From NCBI GenBank assembly GCA_905221455.1, contig CAJNDF010000001.1:186001-250000 (forward strand): a stretch of DNA of 64,000 bases. Reading direction: 5' to 3'. The notes below the pieces were generated by a model. It made no database searches, was not told where the DNA came from, and saw only the letters and a program-made list of their open reading frames with translations. Shown one piece after another: positions 26,893 through 36,417 of the stretch. How positions within the stretch are numbered: position 1 is the stretch's first letter; each line of letters begins with the position of its first letter. The position numbers were made by a program, and so were the translations under genes. The stretch is from a bacterium (GTDB lineage Bacteria > Bacillota > Bacilli > Lactobacillales > Streptococcaceae).

Positions 26893-28743
26893 TTACTCAA
26901 CGTGAGTTGTTTGATTAGCAAATGCGATAATGGCCTGCTTCAACTCATCTCCACTGAGAGTGCGGAACTCTTCAATCTTTTGATCGATAGCTTCTAGAGG
27001 CATGACATTGACCTTACCAACGAAAATCTTATCCATAACCTGATTATCAACCAATTCAGTTGACACCAAGAGTTCCTCATAGAGTTTTTCACCTGGACGG
27101 ATTCCAACTTCAACGATTGGAATTTCGCTTTCGGTGTGTCCACTTAGAAGGACCATTTTCTTGGCCAAGTCATAAATCTTGACTGGTTTGCCCATATCAA
27201 GGATAAAGACTTCTCCATCCTTGGCATAAGCACCAGCATGGATAACCAGACGACTAGCTTCTGGAATGGTCATGAAGTAACGGGTCATGCGGAAGTCTGT
27301 CACCGTTACAGGCCCACCTTCAGCAATCTGACGTTCAAAAACTGGAATGACACTACCACGACTACCAAGAACATTCCCAAAACGAACCGCACAGTAGGTT
27401 GATTGGCTACGTTGGTTAAAGCCAGTGACAATCAACTCAGCCACGCGCTTGGTTGCTCCCATAACATTGGGTGGATTGACGGCCTTATCTGTCGAAATCA
27501 TAACCATCTTAGGTACTTTGGCTTCATCAACAGCCCTAGCAACATTGTAGGTTCCACGAATATTGTTCTTGAAAGCTTCTTTTGGATTGCGCTCCATCAT
27601 AGGAACATGCTTGTGGGCTGCCGCATGATAAACAATAGCTGGCTTATACTGCTCAAAGACTTGTAACAAACGGTCATAGTCTTGAATGTCCGCAATCACA
27701 GGCACATAATCAATCCCTTGGAACTTGCGAATCAACTCATGATAAACAAGGTAGATTGAGTTTTCCCCGTGACCGAGCAAGACGATGCGTTCAGGATTGA
27801 AGCGGCTAACTTGGCGACAGATTTCAGAACCGATTGAACCACCAGCGCCTGTAACCAAGATTGTTTTTCCTGTAAGTTCTGCGCCCAGACGCGATTCGTC
27901 AAGACGAATTTCCTGGCGGCCCAAAAGGTCTGTGATATCAATCTTCTGGAAGCCTCCACCTGCTTGGTGAAGTCCCTGAACAACTGTTTCAACCTTAGGC
28001 ATCTTGTAACATTTGACACCCAGCTTATTACACATTTGCAGGATACGTTCATATTCTGACGGGTCAAGCGACGGAATCGCAACGATTACACGCTCGATTT
28101 GATGGCGTTTGGCTAATTCAGGCAGATTATCATAAGAGCCCAAAACAGGGATACCACCGAGTTTTTGACCCTTTTTCTTTTCATCATTATCCAAAATACC
28201 AACAAGTTCCAAATCACTGGTTGGGTGTTGGTAGCTGTTCATAAAGAGAGCTCCACCATCGCCAGCACCAATCAAGAAGGTACGACGATGTTCCCCATCA
28301 CCACTGCCTTTTTTGCGTTTAGAGTAGATTAACTGCCAAGTAATCCGTGGCAATAAAATCAAGAAGGTACTCAACAAGATAAAGAGAATGATGAAACGGA
28401 TTGAAAAGAGTGGCAAGAAGGCATAGCAGATTCCATAAGACAAAACACTGCTCGCAGTCACGCCAAAAAAGATTTTCATAAAGTCCGTAATCTTGCTGTA
28501 ACGACTAATACTAGCGTTCAACCCCCAAAATCCAATCATCAATTGATAGAGCAGGAAGGCCAAACTCGTATAGATAATGTAGTCAACAGGTGCTGGATTA
28601 ATCAATCCGTAGAATAAAATATACGATACAATGATGGAAACCACCATACTGAAAATATCAAATATGCCCCAGAAGACTTGTTTTTGTTGTTTATTTAAAA
28701 TTTCCACCAGATCAATGACATAATCTGTGAGTTTTTTATTCAT
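26893..28743 (-). CDS. membrane nucleotide-sugar 4,6-dehydratase (CapD/FlaA1-like) for teichoic-acid sugar AATGal
   Basis: 616 aa. The first about 135 residues hold four membrane helices. A first Rossmann motif (LIGAGDGGALF) follows, and the catalytic extended-SDR domain begins at VTGAGGSIGSEICRQ (about residue 300) with the catalytic region MISTDKAVNPPN. This is the WbpM/CapD type that converts UDP-GlcNAc to the 4-keto-6-deoxy sugar. In pneumococcus the equivalent (spr0092/SP_0103, from memory) is assigned to UDP-AATGal synthesis for teichoic acid. A BOX repeat lies in its leader, and the glycosyltransferase lies upstream on the same strand. Confidence 0.88.
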   Translation of the reverse strand: MNKKLTDYVIDLVEILNKQQKQVFWGIFDIFSMVVSIIVSYILFYGLINPAPVDYIIYTSLAFLLYQLMIGFWGLNASISRYSKITDFMKIFFGVTASSVLSYGICYAFLPLFSIRFIILFILLSTFLILLPRITWQLIYSKRKKGSGDGEHRRTFLIGAGDGGALFMNSYQHPTSDLELVGILDNDEKKKGQKLGGIPVLGSYDNLPELAKRHQIERVIVAIPSLDPSEYERILQMCNKLGVKCYKMPKVETVVQGLHQAGGGFQKIDITDLLGRQEIRLDESRLGAELTGKTILVTGAGGSIGSEICRQVSRFNPERIVLLGHGENSIYLVYHELIRKFQGIDYVPVIADIQDYDRLLQVFEQYKPAIVYHAAAHKHVPMMERNPKEAFKNNIRGTYNVARAVDEAKVPKMVMISTDKAVNPPNVMGATKRVAELIVTGFNQRSQSTYCAVRFGNVLGSRGSVIPVFERQIAEGGPVTVTDFRMTRYFMTIPEASRLVIHAGAYAKDGEVFILDMGKPVKIYDLAKKMVLLSGHTESEIPIVEVGIRPGEKLYEELLVSTELVDNQVMDKIFVGKVNVMPLEAIDQKIEEFRTLSGDELKQAIIAFANQTTHVE

Positions 28744-28777
28744 AGAAATTTACTCCTCCTTAAAAGAGCTGGATGAT

Positions 28778-28974
28778 TATACTCAATGAAAATCAAAGAG
28801 CAAACTAGGAAACTAGCCGCAGGCTGCTCAAAACACTGTTTTGAGGTTGTGGATAGGACTGACGAAGTCAGCTCAAAACACTGTTTTGAGGTTGTAGATG
28901 AAACTGACGAAGTCAGTCACATATATACGGCAAGGCGACGTTGACGCGATTTGAAGAGATTTTCGAAGAGCATT
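28778..28974 (-). repeat. BOX element with two boxB units (A-B-B-C)
   Basis: ATACTCAATGAAAATC at the left, two 45-bp boxB copies (each with CTCAAAACACTGTTTTGAG and CTGACGAAGTCA), then CGGCAAGGCGACGTTGACG and TTTCGAAGAGCATTA of boxA. It lies 34 bp upstream of the dehydratase start. Confidence 0.95.
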
Positions 28975-29024
28975 ATATTGTTATTATAACACTTTTTCTC
29001 TAGTTTACGATTTGTTACAATCTT

Positions 29025-29855
29025 TTACTTGCTTTTTCGTAACAGTTTCATAAAAATAAACTGTCGGACAAATCCGGGACAAAGGGCAACAATCATCTGA
29101 ATGGCGACACTCTTGGCATATTCCATGTAAGAAATTTGCCCTCTCTTCAGCATCCGCTGACGAGCCTGACGATAGAGTTTGAGGTAGCGCAGTCCCCCAC
29201 GACGCTCAAACATCCCTGCTCCGACACGAACCCTACACAAGATTTGATCCAGGTTTCCAGTCTTAGCTCCTGCAGCAATCATATTGAGCCAGAGGAGGTC
29301 ATCCTCCATATAAAGCCCATCCTCATAATTGCCTGCCTTGAGAACCATGTCCTTCTTGAACATGACAGTCATGTGGTTAAAGGCACTTCTCATCCTTTGA
29401 TAAGCTACAATATCTGCGTGCTGGGTTGGAACACGACGATAAGAAACAATCTCATCAGGATTGTCAATAAACTCTGCAATATGGCCACCTAATAGGTCGA
29501 GGTTTTCCTTCTCCATTAACTGAACCTGTTTCTCAAAACGGTCTTGAACAGCTATATCATCTGTATCCATACGAGCGATGATATCGTACTGACACTGCAA
29601 AACACCCTGTCGAAGAGCCAGACCCAAACCTTGATTCTGCTCAAGAGGATAGCGTTTCACTGGAATATCAGACTCAGCTTCCACCTGATCTAATACCTGA
29701 TAGAGCTCAGGTGTCAAAGGCCCATCCTCAACCAGAACCAATTCGCTCGGTTTCAGGGTCTGATTTTGAACACTCTCAATAGCATCCTTTAAAAATGTCG
29801 GATTTTCCTTGATATAGACCGACATCAATACGCTGATTTTTTGCTTTTCAGACAC
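29025..29855 (-). CDS. family 2 glycosyltransferase (teichoic-acid repeat unit)
   Basis: 276-aa GT-A glycosyltransferase. The N-terminal VLMSVYIKENPTF, the RMDTDDIA (DxD metal and sugar-nucleotide site) and the later MEDDLLWLNM catalytic region are visible. The C-terminal end is hydrophobic and basic, suggesting membrane association. Its neighbour makes AATGal, and in pneumococcus the equivalent (spr0091, from memory) is proposed to add glucose to AATGal in the teichoic-acid precursor. Donor and acceptor here are therefore inferred. Confidence 0.87.
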   Translation of the reverse strand: MSEKQKISVLMSVYIKENPTFLKDAIESVQNQTLKPSELVLVEDGPLTPELYQVLDQVEAESDIPVKRYPLEQNQGLGLALRQGVLQCQYDIIARMDTDDIAVQDRFEKQVQLMEKENLDLLGGHIAEFIDNPDEIVSYRRVPTQHADIVAYQRMRSAFNHMTVMFKKDMVLKAGNYEDGLYMEDDLLWLNMIAAGAKTGNLDQILCRVRVGAGMFERRGGLRYLKLYRQARQRMLKRGQISYMEYAKSVAIQMIVALCPGFVRQFIFMKLLRKSK

Positions 29856-29945
29856 AGTTTTTCTCCAATGTATAGATTTCCTTCCACTATTTTATCATAA
29901 TTTTCAAGACTTTCCCATTTTTATCTTGAAAGCCCAAAACCTTAC

Positions 29946-29974
29946 TTGACATTATAGGGAAAAAACCTTAAAAT
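29946..29974 (+). promoter_or_regulatory. promoter of the MFS transporter gene
   Basis: TTGACA (29946-29951), 17-bp spacer, TAAAAT (29969-29974). Confidence 0.8.
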
Positions 29975-30009
29975 AAGCTGTTATTAAAATCAGCTAGAAG
30001 AGGTATTAT

Positions 30010-31176
30010 ATGAAAAAGCAATCACTCTTTTTTGTTCCAGGTATTATCCTAATTGGTGTTTCCTTGCGGACTCCTTTTACTGTTTTACCCATTATTTTGG
30101 GAGATATTTCGCAAGGGTTGGGAGTAGAAGTTAGTTCGCTTGGTGTCTTGACCAGCCTTCCTCTCCTCATGTTTACCCTCTTCTCGCTCTTTTCTACCCG
30201 ACTGGCTCAGAAAATCGGCTTGGAGCATCTCTTCACTTACAGCCTTTTCTTCTTGACTATCGGTTCTCTCATTCGACTAATCAATCTGCCCCTGCTCTAT
30301 CTAGGAACCTTGATGGTTGGGGCAAGTATCGCAGTCATCAATGTGCTGCTTCCTAGTCTTATCCAAGCTAATCAACCAAAGAAGATTGGTTTTCTGACCA
30401 CCTTATATGTAACCTCTATGGGGATTGCGACGGCTCTGGCTTCCTATCTGGCTGTGCCTATTACACAAGCCAGTTCTTGGAAGGGACTTATCATCCTCCT
30501 CACCCTGCTCTGTCTAGCAACTTTTTTGGTCTGGCTCCCAAATCACCGCTATAATCACAGACTGGCTCCACAAACCAAACAAAAAAGCAAAGCAAAGGTC
30601 ATGCATAATAAACAGGTCTGGGCAGTGATTGTCTTTGCAGGTTTTCAATCCTTGCTCTTTTACACCGCTATGACCTGGCTACCTACCATGGCCATCCATG
30701 CAGGCCTATCCAGTCACGAAGCTGGCTTGCTGACCTCTATCTTCTCTCTGATTAGCATTCCTTTTTCAATGACCATCCCAAGTCTGACAACCAGCTTATC
30801 AACTCGCAATCGTCAGCTCATGCTCACTCTGGTTTCACTAGCTGGCGTGGTCGGCATTTCCATGCTCTTCTTCCCGATCAATAGTTTCATTTACTGGCTT
30901 GCCATCCATCTCCTCATCGGAACCGCAACCAGCGCCCTCTTCCCTTATCTCATGGTCAACTTTTCACTCAAGACAAGCGCCCCTGAAAAGACTGCCCAAT
31001 TGTCTGGCCTATCTCAAACAGGAGGCTATATCCTAGCAGCCTTTGGGCCAACCCTCTTTGGTTACAGTTTTGACCTTTTCCACTCTTGGGTGCCAGCTGT
31101 AGCTGCCCTCTTACTCGTCGATATCATCATGACTGTGGCTCTCTTTACAGTAGACAGAGCCGATAAAATCCTCTAA
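30010..31176 (+). CDS. MFS transporter, CynX/NimT family
   Basis: Membrane transporter of 388 aa with about 12 hydrophobic segments. It matches the CynX/NimT-like branch of the major facilitator superfamily: LRTPFTVLPIILGDI at the N-terminal end, LSRKIG-like ARLAQKIGLEHL loop, and a central basic loop (QTKQKSKAKVMHNKQ). Substrate is unknown. It has its own promoter and ends in a hairpin whose T-tract is the left flank of the Tn916-like element, so the ICE lies directly downstream in the same direction. Confidence 0.85.
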   Translation: MKKQSLFFVPGIILIGVSLRTPFTVLPIILGDISQGLGVEVSSLGVLTSLPLLMFTLFSLFSTRLAQKIGLEHLFTYSLFFLTIGSLIRLINLPLLYLGTLMVGASIAVINVLLPSLIQANQPKKIGFLTTLYVTSMGIATALASYLAVPITQASSWKGLIILLTLLCLATFLVWLPNHRYNHRLAPQTKQKSKAKVMHNKQVWAVIVFAGFQSLLFYTAMTWLPTMAIHAGLSSHEAGLLTSIFSLISIPFSMTIPSLTTSLSTRNRQLMLTLVSLAGVVGISMLFFPINSFIYWLAIHLLIGTATSALFPYLMVNFSLKTSAPEKTAQLSGLSQTGGYILAAFGPTLFGYSFDLFHSWVPAVAALLLVDIIMTVALFTVDRADKIL

Positions 31177-31203
31177 ACTTCTAGTTTTGGCTAGAAGTTT
31201 TTT
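31175..31203 (+). terminator. terminator of the MFS gene, abutting the ICE
   Basis: AAACTTCTAG/CTAGAAGTTT hairpin with TTTTTT. The ICE left end lies at or just after the T-tract. Confidence 0.85.
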
Positions 31204-31447
31204 AAAATAAAAATAGCATAAAAATCTAGTTATCCGCATAAAAACTGGACTTATCACACTTTATCAAGGTCAAAACCACTCAATTTACTACTAATTTACT
31301 ACTTATGAATGAGCTTTGATACGACGATTTATCCTTGAAAAGTGAAGATATAAAGATACTTCCAATAAAATTTGAATATTTAATAGGTAGACACTTCAAA
31401 AAATGAGGTGTCTATTTTTTTACCCGATTTTGAAAGGAAGTGAACTT

Positions 31448-31522
31448 ATGAAAACAAAAAATCAAGAATCAAAAGGTCGTTCCCCACTCTTTAAGACCAT
31501 CAAACATTCATTCAGCCAATAA
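31448..31522 (+). CDS. Tn916 orf24-like 24-aa peptide
   Basis: ATG 31448 to TAA 31522 with AAAGGAAG upstream. The sequence MKTKNQESKGRSPLFKTIKH is basic and short. It is the first ORF of the ICE and precedes orf23. Function unknown. The 244 bp to its left (31204-31447) contain only the element end, Int arm-type repeats and a small hairpin (AGACACTTC/GAGGTGTCT at about 31388-31415). Confidence 0.5.
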   Translation: MKTKNQESKGRSPLFKTIKHSFSQ

Positions 31523-31544
31523 AAAAGAAAGGATAGGTAAAAAT

Positions 31545-31859
31545 ATGGAACTTAAATTTGTGATTCCCAACATGGAAAAAACATTCGGCAATTTAGAATT
31601 TGCTGGCGAGGATAAAGTCGTTCAGCGAAGAATCAACGGACGGCTAACTGTCTTATCAAGAAGCTATAATCTCTATTCTGATGTTCAAAGAGCAGATGAT
31701 ATTGTGGTGGTGCTTCCTGCTGAAGCTGGCGAAAAACATTTCGGCTTTGAGGAACGTGTGAAGTTAGTCAATCCACGTATTACCGCAGAGGGCTACAAAA
31801 TCGGCACTCGTGGTTTTACAAATTACCTTTTACATGCTGACGACATGATAAAAGAATAA
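31545..31859 (+). CDS. Tn916 Orf23, DUF961/YdcP family
   Basis: 104 aa, with AAAGGATAGG upstream. It belongs to the DUF961 (YdcP) family found at the start of Tn916-type conjugation modules, next to a second paralogue (Orf22). Recognisable segments are MELKFVIPNMEKTFGNLEFAG and VVLPAEAGEKHFGFEE. It may help relaxosome processing or DNA transfer by analogy with ICEBs1, but this is not shown by the sequence. Confidence 0.85.
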   Translation: MELKFVIPNMEKTFGNLEFAGEDKVVQRRINGRLTVLSRSYNLYSDVQRADDIVVVLPAEAGEKHFGFEERVKLVNPRITAEGYKIGTRGFTNYLLHADDMIKE

Positions 31860-31874
31860 AGAAAGAGAGGAAAA

Positions 31875-32261
31875 ATGATGAGATTAGCAAATGGCATTGT
31901 ATTAGATAAAGACACGACTTTTGGAGAATTGAAATTCTCTGCTCTACGTCGTGAAGTGAGAATCCAAAATGAAGACGGGTCGGTTTCAGATGAAATCAAG
32001 GAACGTACCTATGACTTAAAATCCAAAGGACAAGGACGCATGATTCAAGTAAGTATTCCTGCCAGCGTGCCTTTGAAAGAGTTTGATTATAACGCACGGG
32101 TGGAACTTATCAATCCCATTGCGGACACCGTTGCTACTGCCACCTATCAAGGAGCAGATGTTGACTGGTATATCAAGGCAGACGATATTGTGCTGACAAA
32201 GGATTCTAGTTCATTCAAAGCTCAACCACAAGCAAAGAAAGAACCGACACAAGACAAATAG
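31875..32261 (+). CDS. Tn916 Orf22, DUF961/YdcP family
   Basis: 128 aa, second DUF961-family paralogue (shares the FGELKFSALRREV-type start and VSIPASVPLKEFDYNARVELINP core with Orf23). It starts 16 bp after orf23 with AAAGAGAGGAAA upstream. ICEBs1 equivalents act as helicase-processivity factors for ICE DNA, so a similar role is likely. Complete. Confidence 0.85.
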   Translation: MMRLANGIVLDKDTTFGELKFSALRREVRIQNEDGSVSDEIKERTYDLKSKGQGRMIQVSIPASVPLKEFDYNARVELINPIADTVATATYQGADVDWYIKADDIVLTKDSSSFKAQPQAKKEPTQDK

Positions 32262-32289
32262 TCGCTAGGTAGAAAGGAGACTTTTTCGC

Positions 32290-33675
32290 ATGAAACAGCG
32301 TGGTAAAAGGATTCGCCCATCTGGTAAAGATTTAGTCTTTCATTTTACGATAGCGTCACTCCTGCCTGTTTTCCTGCTGGTTGTCGGACTGTTTCATGTG
32401 AAGACAATCCAGCAGATCAACTGGCAGGATTTTAACCTATCACAAGCAGATAAGATTGACATTCCCTATTTAATTATCAGTTTCAGTGTCGCAATTCTTA
32501 TCTGCTTGCTGGTAGCGTTTGTATTCAAACGGGTTCGCTATGATACGGTTAAACAACTTTACCACCGTCAAAAACTGGCAAAGATGATACTTGAAAACAA
32601 GTGGTATGAATCTGAACAGGTCAAAACAGAGGGTTTCTTTAAAGATAGTGCTGGTCGTACAAAGGAAAAGATAACCTACTTCCCTAAAATGTATTATCGA
32701 CTTAAAAATGGCTTGATACAGATACGGGTGGAAATCACGCTGGGAAAATATCAAGACCAACTCTTACACTTGGAAAAGAAATTAGAGAGTGGCTTGTACT
32801 GTGAGCTGACGGATAAAGAGTTAAAGGATTCCTATGTGGAATATACTTTGCTCTATGACACCATAGCCAGTCGTATTTCTATTGATGAAGTAGAAGCTAA
32901 AGATGGTAAACTTCGCTTAATGAAAAACGTATGGTGGGAATATGATAAGCTCCCTCATATGTTGATTGCTGGTGGTACAGGTGGCGGTAAAACTTACTTT
33001 ATACTGACACTGATTGAAGCCTTGCTTCATACAGATTCAAAACTGTATATTCTTGACCCGAAAAATGCTGACCTTGCGGACTTAGGTTCTGTGATGGCAA
33101 ATGTCTACTATAGAAAAGAAGACTTGCTTTCTTGCATTGAAACATTCTATGAAGAAATGATGAAACGTAGTGAGGAAATGAAGCAGATGAAGAACTATAA
33201 GACTGGCAAAAATTATGCTTACTTAGGTCTCCCGGCACACTTCTTAATCTTTGATGAATACGTCGCTTTCATGGAAATGCTGGGAACAAAAGAAAACACC
33301 GCAGTTATGAATAAGCTGAAACAGATTGTCATGTTAGGTCGTCAAGCTGGCTTCTTTCTAATACTGGCTTGTCAACGTCCAGACGCAAAATATTTAGGCG
33401 ACGGAATCCGTGATCAGTTTAATTTCAGAGTGGCTTTAGGTCGTATGTCTGAAATGGGCTATGGCATGATGTTTGGCAGTGACGTACAAAAGGATTTCTT
33501 CTTAAAGCGAATCAAAGGTCGTGGCTATGTTGATGTAGGAACAAGTGTCATATCAGAGTTTTATACTCCCCTTGTACCAAAAGGATATGATTTCTTGGAG
33601 GAAATTAAAAAGTTATCCAACAGCAGACAGTCCACGCAGGCGACGTGCGAAGCGGAAGTCGCAGGTGTGGACTGA
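32290..33675 (+). CDS. Tn916 Orf21, FtsK/SpoIIIE-type coupling protein
   Basis: 461-aa DNA-translocase and type IV coupling protein (TcpA-like). Two membrane helices at residues 15-35 and 55-80 anchor it. Walker A is AGGTGGGKT (about residue 236) and Walker B is FLIFDEY. It delivers the relaxase-bound single strand to the mating channel. The stop is followed by oriT. Full length, normal motifs. Confidence 0.95.
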   Translation: MKQRGKRIRPSGKDLVFHFTIASLLPVFLLVVGLFHVKTIQQINWQDFNLSQADKIDIPYLIISFSVAILICLLVAFVFKRVRYDTVKQLYHRQKLAKMILENKWYESEQVKTEGFFKDSAGRTKEKITYFPKMYYRLKNGLIQIRVEITLGKYQDQLLHLEKKLESGLYCELTDKELKDSYVEYTLLYDTIASRISIDEVEAKDGKLRLMKNVWWEYDKLPHMLIAGGTGGGKTYFILTLIEALLHTDSKLYILDPKNADLADLGSVMANVYYRKEDLLSCIETFYEEMMKRSEEMKQMKNYKTGKNYAYLGLPAHFLIFDEYVAFMEMLGTKENTAVMNKLKQIVMLGRQAGFFLILACQRPDAKYLGDGIRDQFNFRVALGRMSEMGYGMMFGSDVQKDFFLKRIKGRGYVDVGTSVISEFYTPLVPKGYDFLEEIKKLSNSRQSTQATCEAEVAGVD

Positions 33676-33750
33676 TCTTGCTGGCTGGTGTGGCAATAGC
33701 CACGCCAGCACTTAACCCCCCGTATCTAACAGGGGGGTACAAATCGACAG
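33676..33750 (+). other. origin of transfer (oriT)
   Basis: Two nested inverted repeats between orf21 and orf20: GCTGGCTGGTGTGGC/GCCACGCCAGC (about 33679-33709) and ACCCCCC/GGGGGGT (33714-33738). This is the Tn916 oriT layout, where the Orf20 relaxase nicks. Sequence appears intact. Confidence 0.85.
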
Positions 33751-33852
33751 GAAACAGTCAAAAAAACATTAGAAAATCCTTTGGTTACAAGGGATTTACA
33801 AAATTTCAGCGTATGTCAAATGGGCTTTAAAAGTTGACATACGCCTTTTTGA

Positions 33853-35058
33853 TTGGAGGGATTTTTACTGAATGAACAAACTTGGTTACAGCATTTAAAA
33901 GAAAAACGCTTGGCTTATGGACTATCTCAAAACCGTTTAGCTGTTGCGACTGGTATTACAAGGCAGTATCTAAGCGATATTGAAACAGGAAAAGTCAAGC
34001 CATCAGAGGATTTACAGCAGTCCCTTTGGGAAGCTCTGGAACGCTTCAATCCCGACGCTCCCCTTGAAATGCTGTTTGATTATGTAAGGATTCGCTTTCC
34101 GACAACAGACGTACAGCAGGTGGTCGAAAACATCTTACAACTGAAACTGTCCTATTTTCTTCATGAGGACTATGGTTTCTATTCTTATTCAGAGCATTAT
34201 GCTTTAGGCGACATATTCGTCCTTTGCTCCCATGAACTGGACAAAGGAGTTCTGGTGGAATTGAAAGGTCGTGGGTGCAGACAATTTGAAAGCTATCTTC
34301 TGGCACAACAAAGAAGCTGGTATGAGTTCTTTATGGACGTTTTGGTGGCTGGCGGTGTGATGAAACGCCTTGACCTTGCCATTAACGATAAGACAGGGAT
34401 TTTGAATATCCCTGTACTCACTGAAAAGTGCCAACAGGAAGAATGTATCTCCGTCTTCCGCAGTTTTAAAAGCTATCGCAGTGGCGAACTGGTACGCAAA
34501 GAGGAAAAGGAATGTATGGGAAACACCCTCTATATCGGTTCATTACAAAGTGAAGTTTATTTCTGTATCTATGAAAAGGACTACGAGCAGTACAAGAAAA
34601 ATGATATTCCCATTGAAGACGCAGAAGTAAAAAACCGTTTTGAGATTCGATTGAAAAATGAGCGTGCCTATTATGCAGTCCGTGATTTACTCGTCTATGA
34701 CAATCCAGAGCATACCGCCTTTAAAATTATCAATCGGTATATCCGTTTTGTAGATAAAGACGATTCCAAACCTCGTTCTGATTGGAAACTGAATGAAGAA
34801 TGGGCTTGGTTTATTGGGAACAATCGTGAACGATTAAAACTAACCACAAAACCAGAGCCTTACTCCTTCCAAAGGACGCTGAACTGGCTATCTCATCAAG
34901 TTGCCCCGACCTTAAAGGTTGCGATTAAACTTGATGAAATCAACCAGACGCAGGTTGTAAAAGACATTCTCGACCATGCGAAACTGACAGACCGACACAA
35001 GCAGATTTTGAAGCAACAGTCAGTAAAAGAACAGGACGTGATAACAACAAAAAAATAA
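33853..35058 (+). CDS. Tn916 Orf20, rolling-circle-type relaxase (MobT)
   Basis: 401 aa. The N-terminal part is an XRE helix-turn-helix (GLSQNRLAVATGITRQYLSDIETGK), and the rest is the Rep_trans-type relaxase domain that nicks oriT and also starts plasmid-like replication. The reading frame can begin at TTG 33853, but the only ribosome binding site (GGAGGG, 33855-33860) lies inside that start; CTG at 33868 is seven bases from it and is a better start. oriT lies just upstream. Full length. Confidence 0.93.
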   Translation: MEGFLLNEQTWLQHLKEKRLAYGLSQNRLAVATGITRQYLSDIETGKVKPSEDLQQSLWEALERFNPDAPLEMLFDYVRIRFPTTDVQQVVENILQLKLSYFLHEDYGFYSYSEHYALGDIFVLCSHELDKGVLVELKGRGCRQFESYLLAQQRSWYEFFMDVLVAGGVMKRLDLAINDKTGILNIPVLTEKCQQEECISVFRSFKSYRSGELVRKEEKECMGNTLYIGSLQSEVYFCIYEKDYEQYKKNDIPIEDAEVKNRFEIRLKNERAYYAVRDLLVYDNPEHTAFKIINRYIRFVDKDDSKPRSDWKLNEEWAWFIGNNRERLKLTTKPEPYSFQRTLNWLSHQVAPTLKVAIKLDEINQTQVVKDILDHAKLTDRHKQILKQQSVKEQDVITTKK

Positions 35059-35100
35059 CTCAAATACAAATTCATTGAATATAGAGAGGAGAACATTTTT

Positions 35101-35322
35101 ATGAATTTTGGACAAAACCTTTATAACTGGTTTCTATCAAACGCTCAATCACTGGTGCTTTTAGCAATCGTTGTGATTGGCTTGTATCTTGGCTTCAAGC
35201 GTGAGTTTAGCAAACTGATTGGCTTTTTAATTATTGCGATTATTGCGGTTGGCTTAGTCTTCAACGCTGCTGGAGTAAAAGACATTTTACTAGAGCTATT
35301 CAATCGCATTATTGGTGCTTAA
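35101..35322 (+). CDS. Tn916 Orf19, small membrane protein
   Basis: 73 aa with two hydrophobic segments (SLVLLAIVVIGLYLGF and GFLIIAIIAVGLVF). Conserved in the Tn916 conjugation module and resembles the TcpD/YddB-type small membrane subunit of the mating apparatus. AGAGGAGAA upstream. Specific role is inferred from position. Confidence 0.8.
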   Translation: MNFGQNLYNWFLSNAQSLVLLAIVVIGLYLGFKREFSKLIGFLIIAIIAVGLVFNAAGVKDILLELFNRIIGA

Positions 35323-35438
35323 ATAAAACCGTTCTTTTGTGGAATATAAGTGGTTTTCTTATGTTCCGCAAAGGAATGGTACACCAAACGAAGTGCGGTA
35401 GGGATTTTTGAATCTCTACAAAGAAAGGACGTGAATAT

Positions 35439-35936
35439 ATGGACGATATGCAAGTCTATATTGCGAATTTAGGCAAATACAATGAGGGCGAATTGGTCGG
35501 TGCGTGGTTTACCTTTCCCATTGACTTTGAGGAAGTCAAAGAGAAAATCGGCTTGAATGATGAATATGAGGAATACGCCATTCATGACTACGAGTTACCC
35601 TTTACGGTTGACGAATACACTTCCATTGGCGAACTCAATCGACTATGGGAAATGGTATCGGAATTACCCGAAGAATTACAATCGGAGCTATCTGCTCTGC
35701 TCACTCATTTTTCAAGCATTGAAGAACTAAGAGAACATCAAGAGGATATTATCATTCATTCCGATTGTGATGATATGTATGACGTGGCACGCTACTACAT
35801 TGAAGAAACGGGTGCTTTAGGCGAAGTACCAGCTAGTCTTCAAAACTATATTGATTATCAAGCCTATGGTCGGGATTTAGACCTTTCAGGAACGTTTATC
35901 TCAACCAATCATGGGATTTTTGAAATCGTCTATTAA
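35439..35936 (+). CDS. ardA: Tn916 Orf18, antirestriction protein ArdA
   Basis: 165-aa acidic DNA mimic that blocks type I restriction enzymes and so protects incoming ICE DNA. The sequence is rich in Asp and Glu with the ArdA features YNEGELVGAWFTFP and IHDYELPF. AAAGAAAGGA upstream. It lies early in the transfer operon, as in Tn916. Full length. Confidence 0.95.
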   Translation: MDDMQVYIANLGKYNEGELVGAWFTFPIDFEEVKEKIGLNDEYEEYAIHDYELPFTVDEYTSIGELNRLWEMVSELPEELQSELSALLTHFSSIEELREHQEDIIIHSDCDDMYDVARYYIEETGALGEVPASLQNYIDYQAYGRDLDLSGTFISTNHGIFEIVY

Positions 35937-36024
35937 ATCTGTCGGTACATTACTACTGGCAGATTTTCTATTTTACGGGGTGGCTCAATCAGCTACCCCT
36001 ATTTTTTATGAAAGGATTGATTAC

Positions 36025-36417
36025 ATGAAGAAAATACGAAGCTATACCAGTATCTGGTCTGTGGAAAAGGTACTGTATTCTATCAATGATTTTAGACTTC
36101 CGTTTCCCATAACCTTTACGCAAATGACATGGTTTGTCGTGTCACTCTTTGCAGTGATGATACTTGGCAACTTGCCCCCTCTTTCCATGATAGAGGGAGC
36201 ATTTCTCAAATACTTTGGGATTCCTGTGGCTTTCACATGGTTTATGTCTACAAAAACTTTTGATGGTAAAAAGCCTTATGGATTTTTGAAGTCTGTCATT
36301 GCTTATGCACTGCGACCAAAGCTGACCTATGCAGGAAAAAAAGTAACGCTTGGCAGAAACCAGCCACAAGAAGCCATTACAGCAGTTAGGAGTGAATTTT
36401 ATGGCATATCCAATTAA
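36025..36417 (+). CDS. Tn916 Orf17, TcpE-family conjugation protein
   Basis: 130 aa from the ATG at 36025 (MKKIRSYTSIW), which has AAAGGATT upstream. The frame is open back to an ATG at 35911 inside ardA, which would give 168 aa. Two membrane helices lie in the middle (FVVSLFAVMILGNLP and FGIPVAFTWFM). TcpE-type membrane subunit of the mating channel by family. It overlaps orf16 by 17 bp. Confidence 0.85.
   Translation: MKKIRSYTSIWSVEKVLYSINDFRLPFPITFTQMTWFVVSLFAVMILGNLPPLSMIEGAFLKYFGIPVAFTWFMSTKTFDGKKPYGFLKSVIAYALRPKLTYAGKKVTLGRNQPQEAITAVRSEFYGISN

Noticed and set aside
28778-28974. Tandem 45-bp repeats considered as a CRISPR array
   Set aside because: The repeats are boxB units of a BOX element; they have no spacers and no cas genes are nearby.
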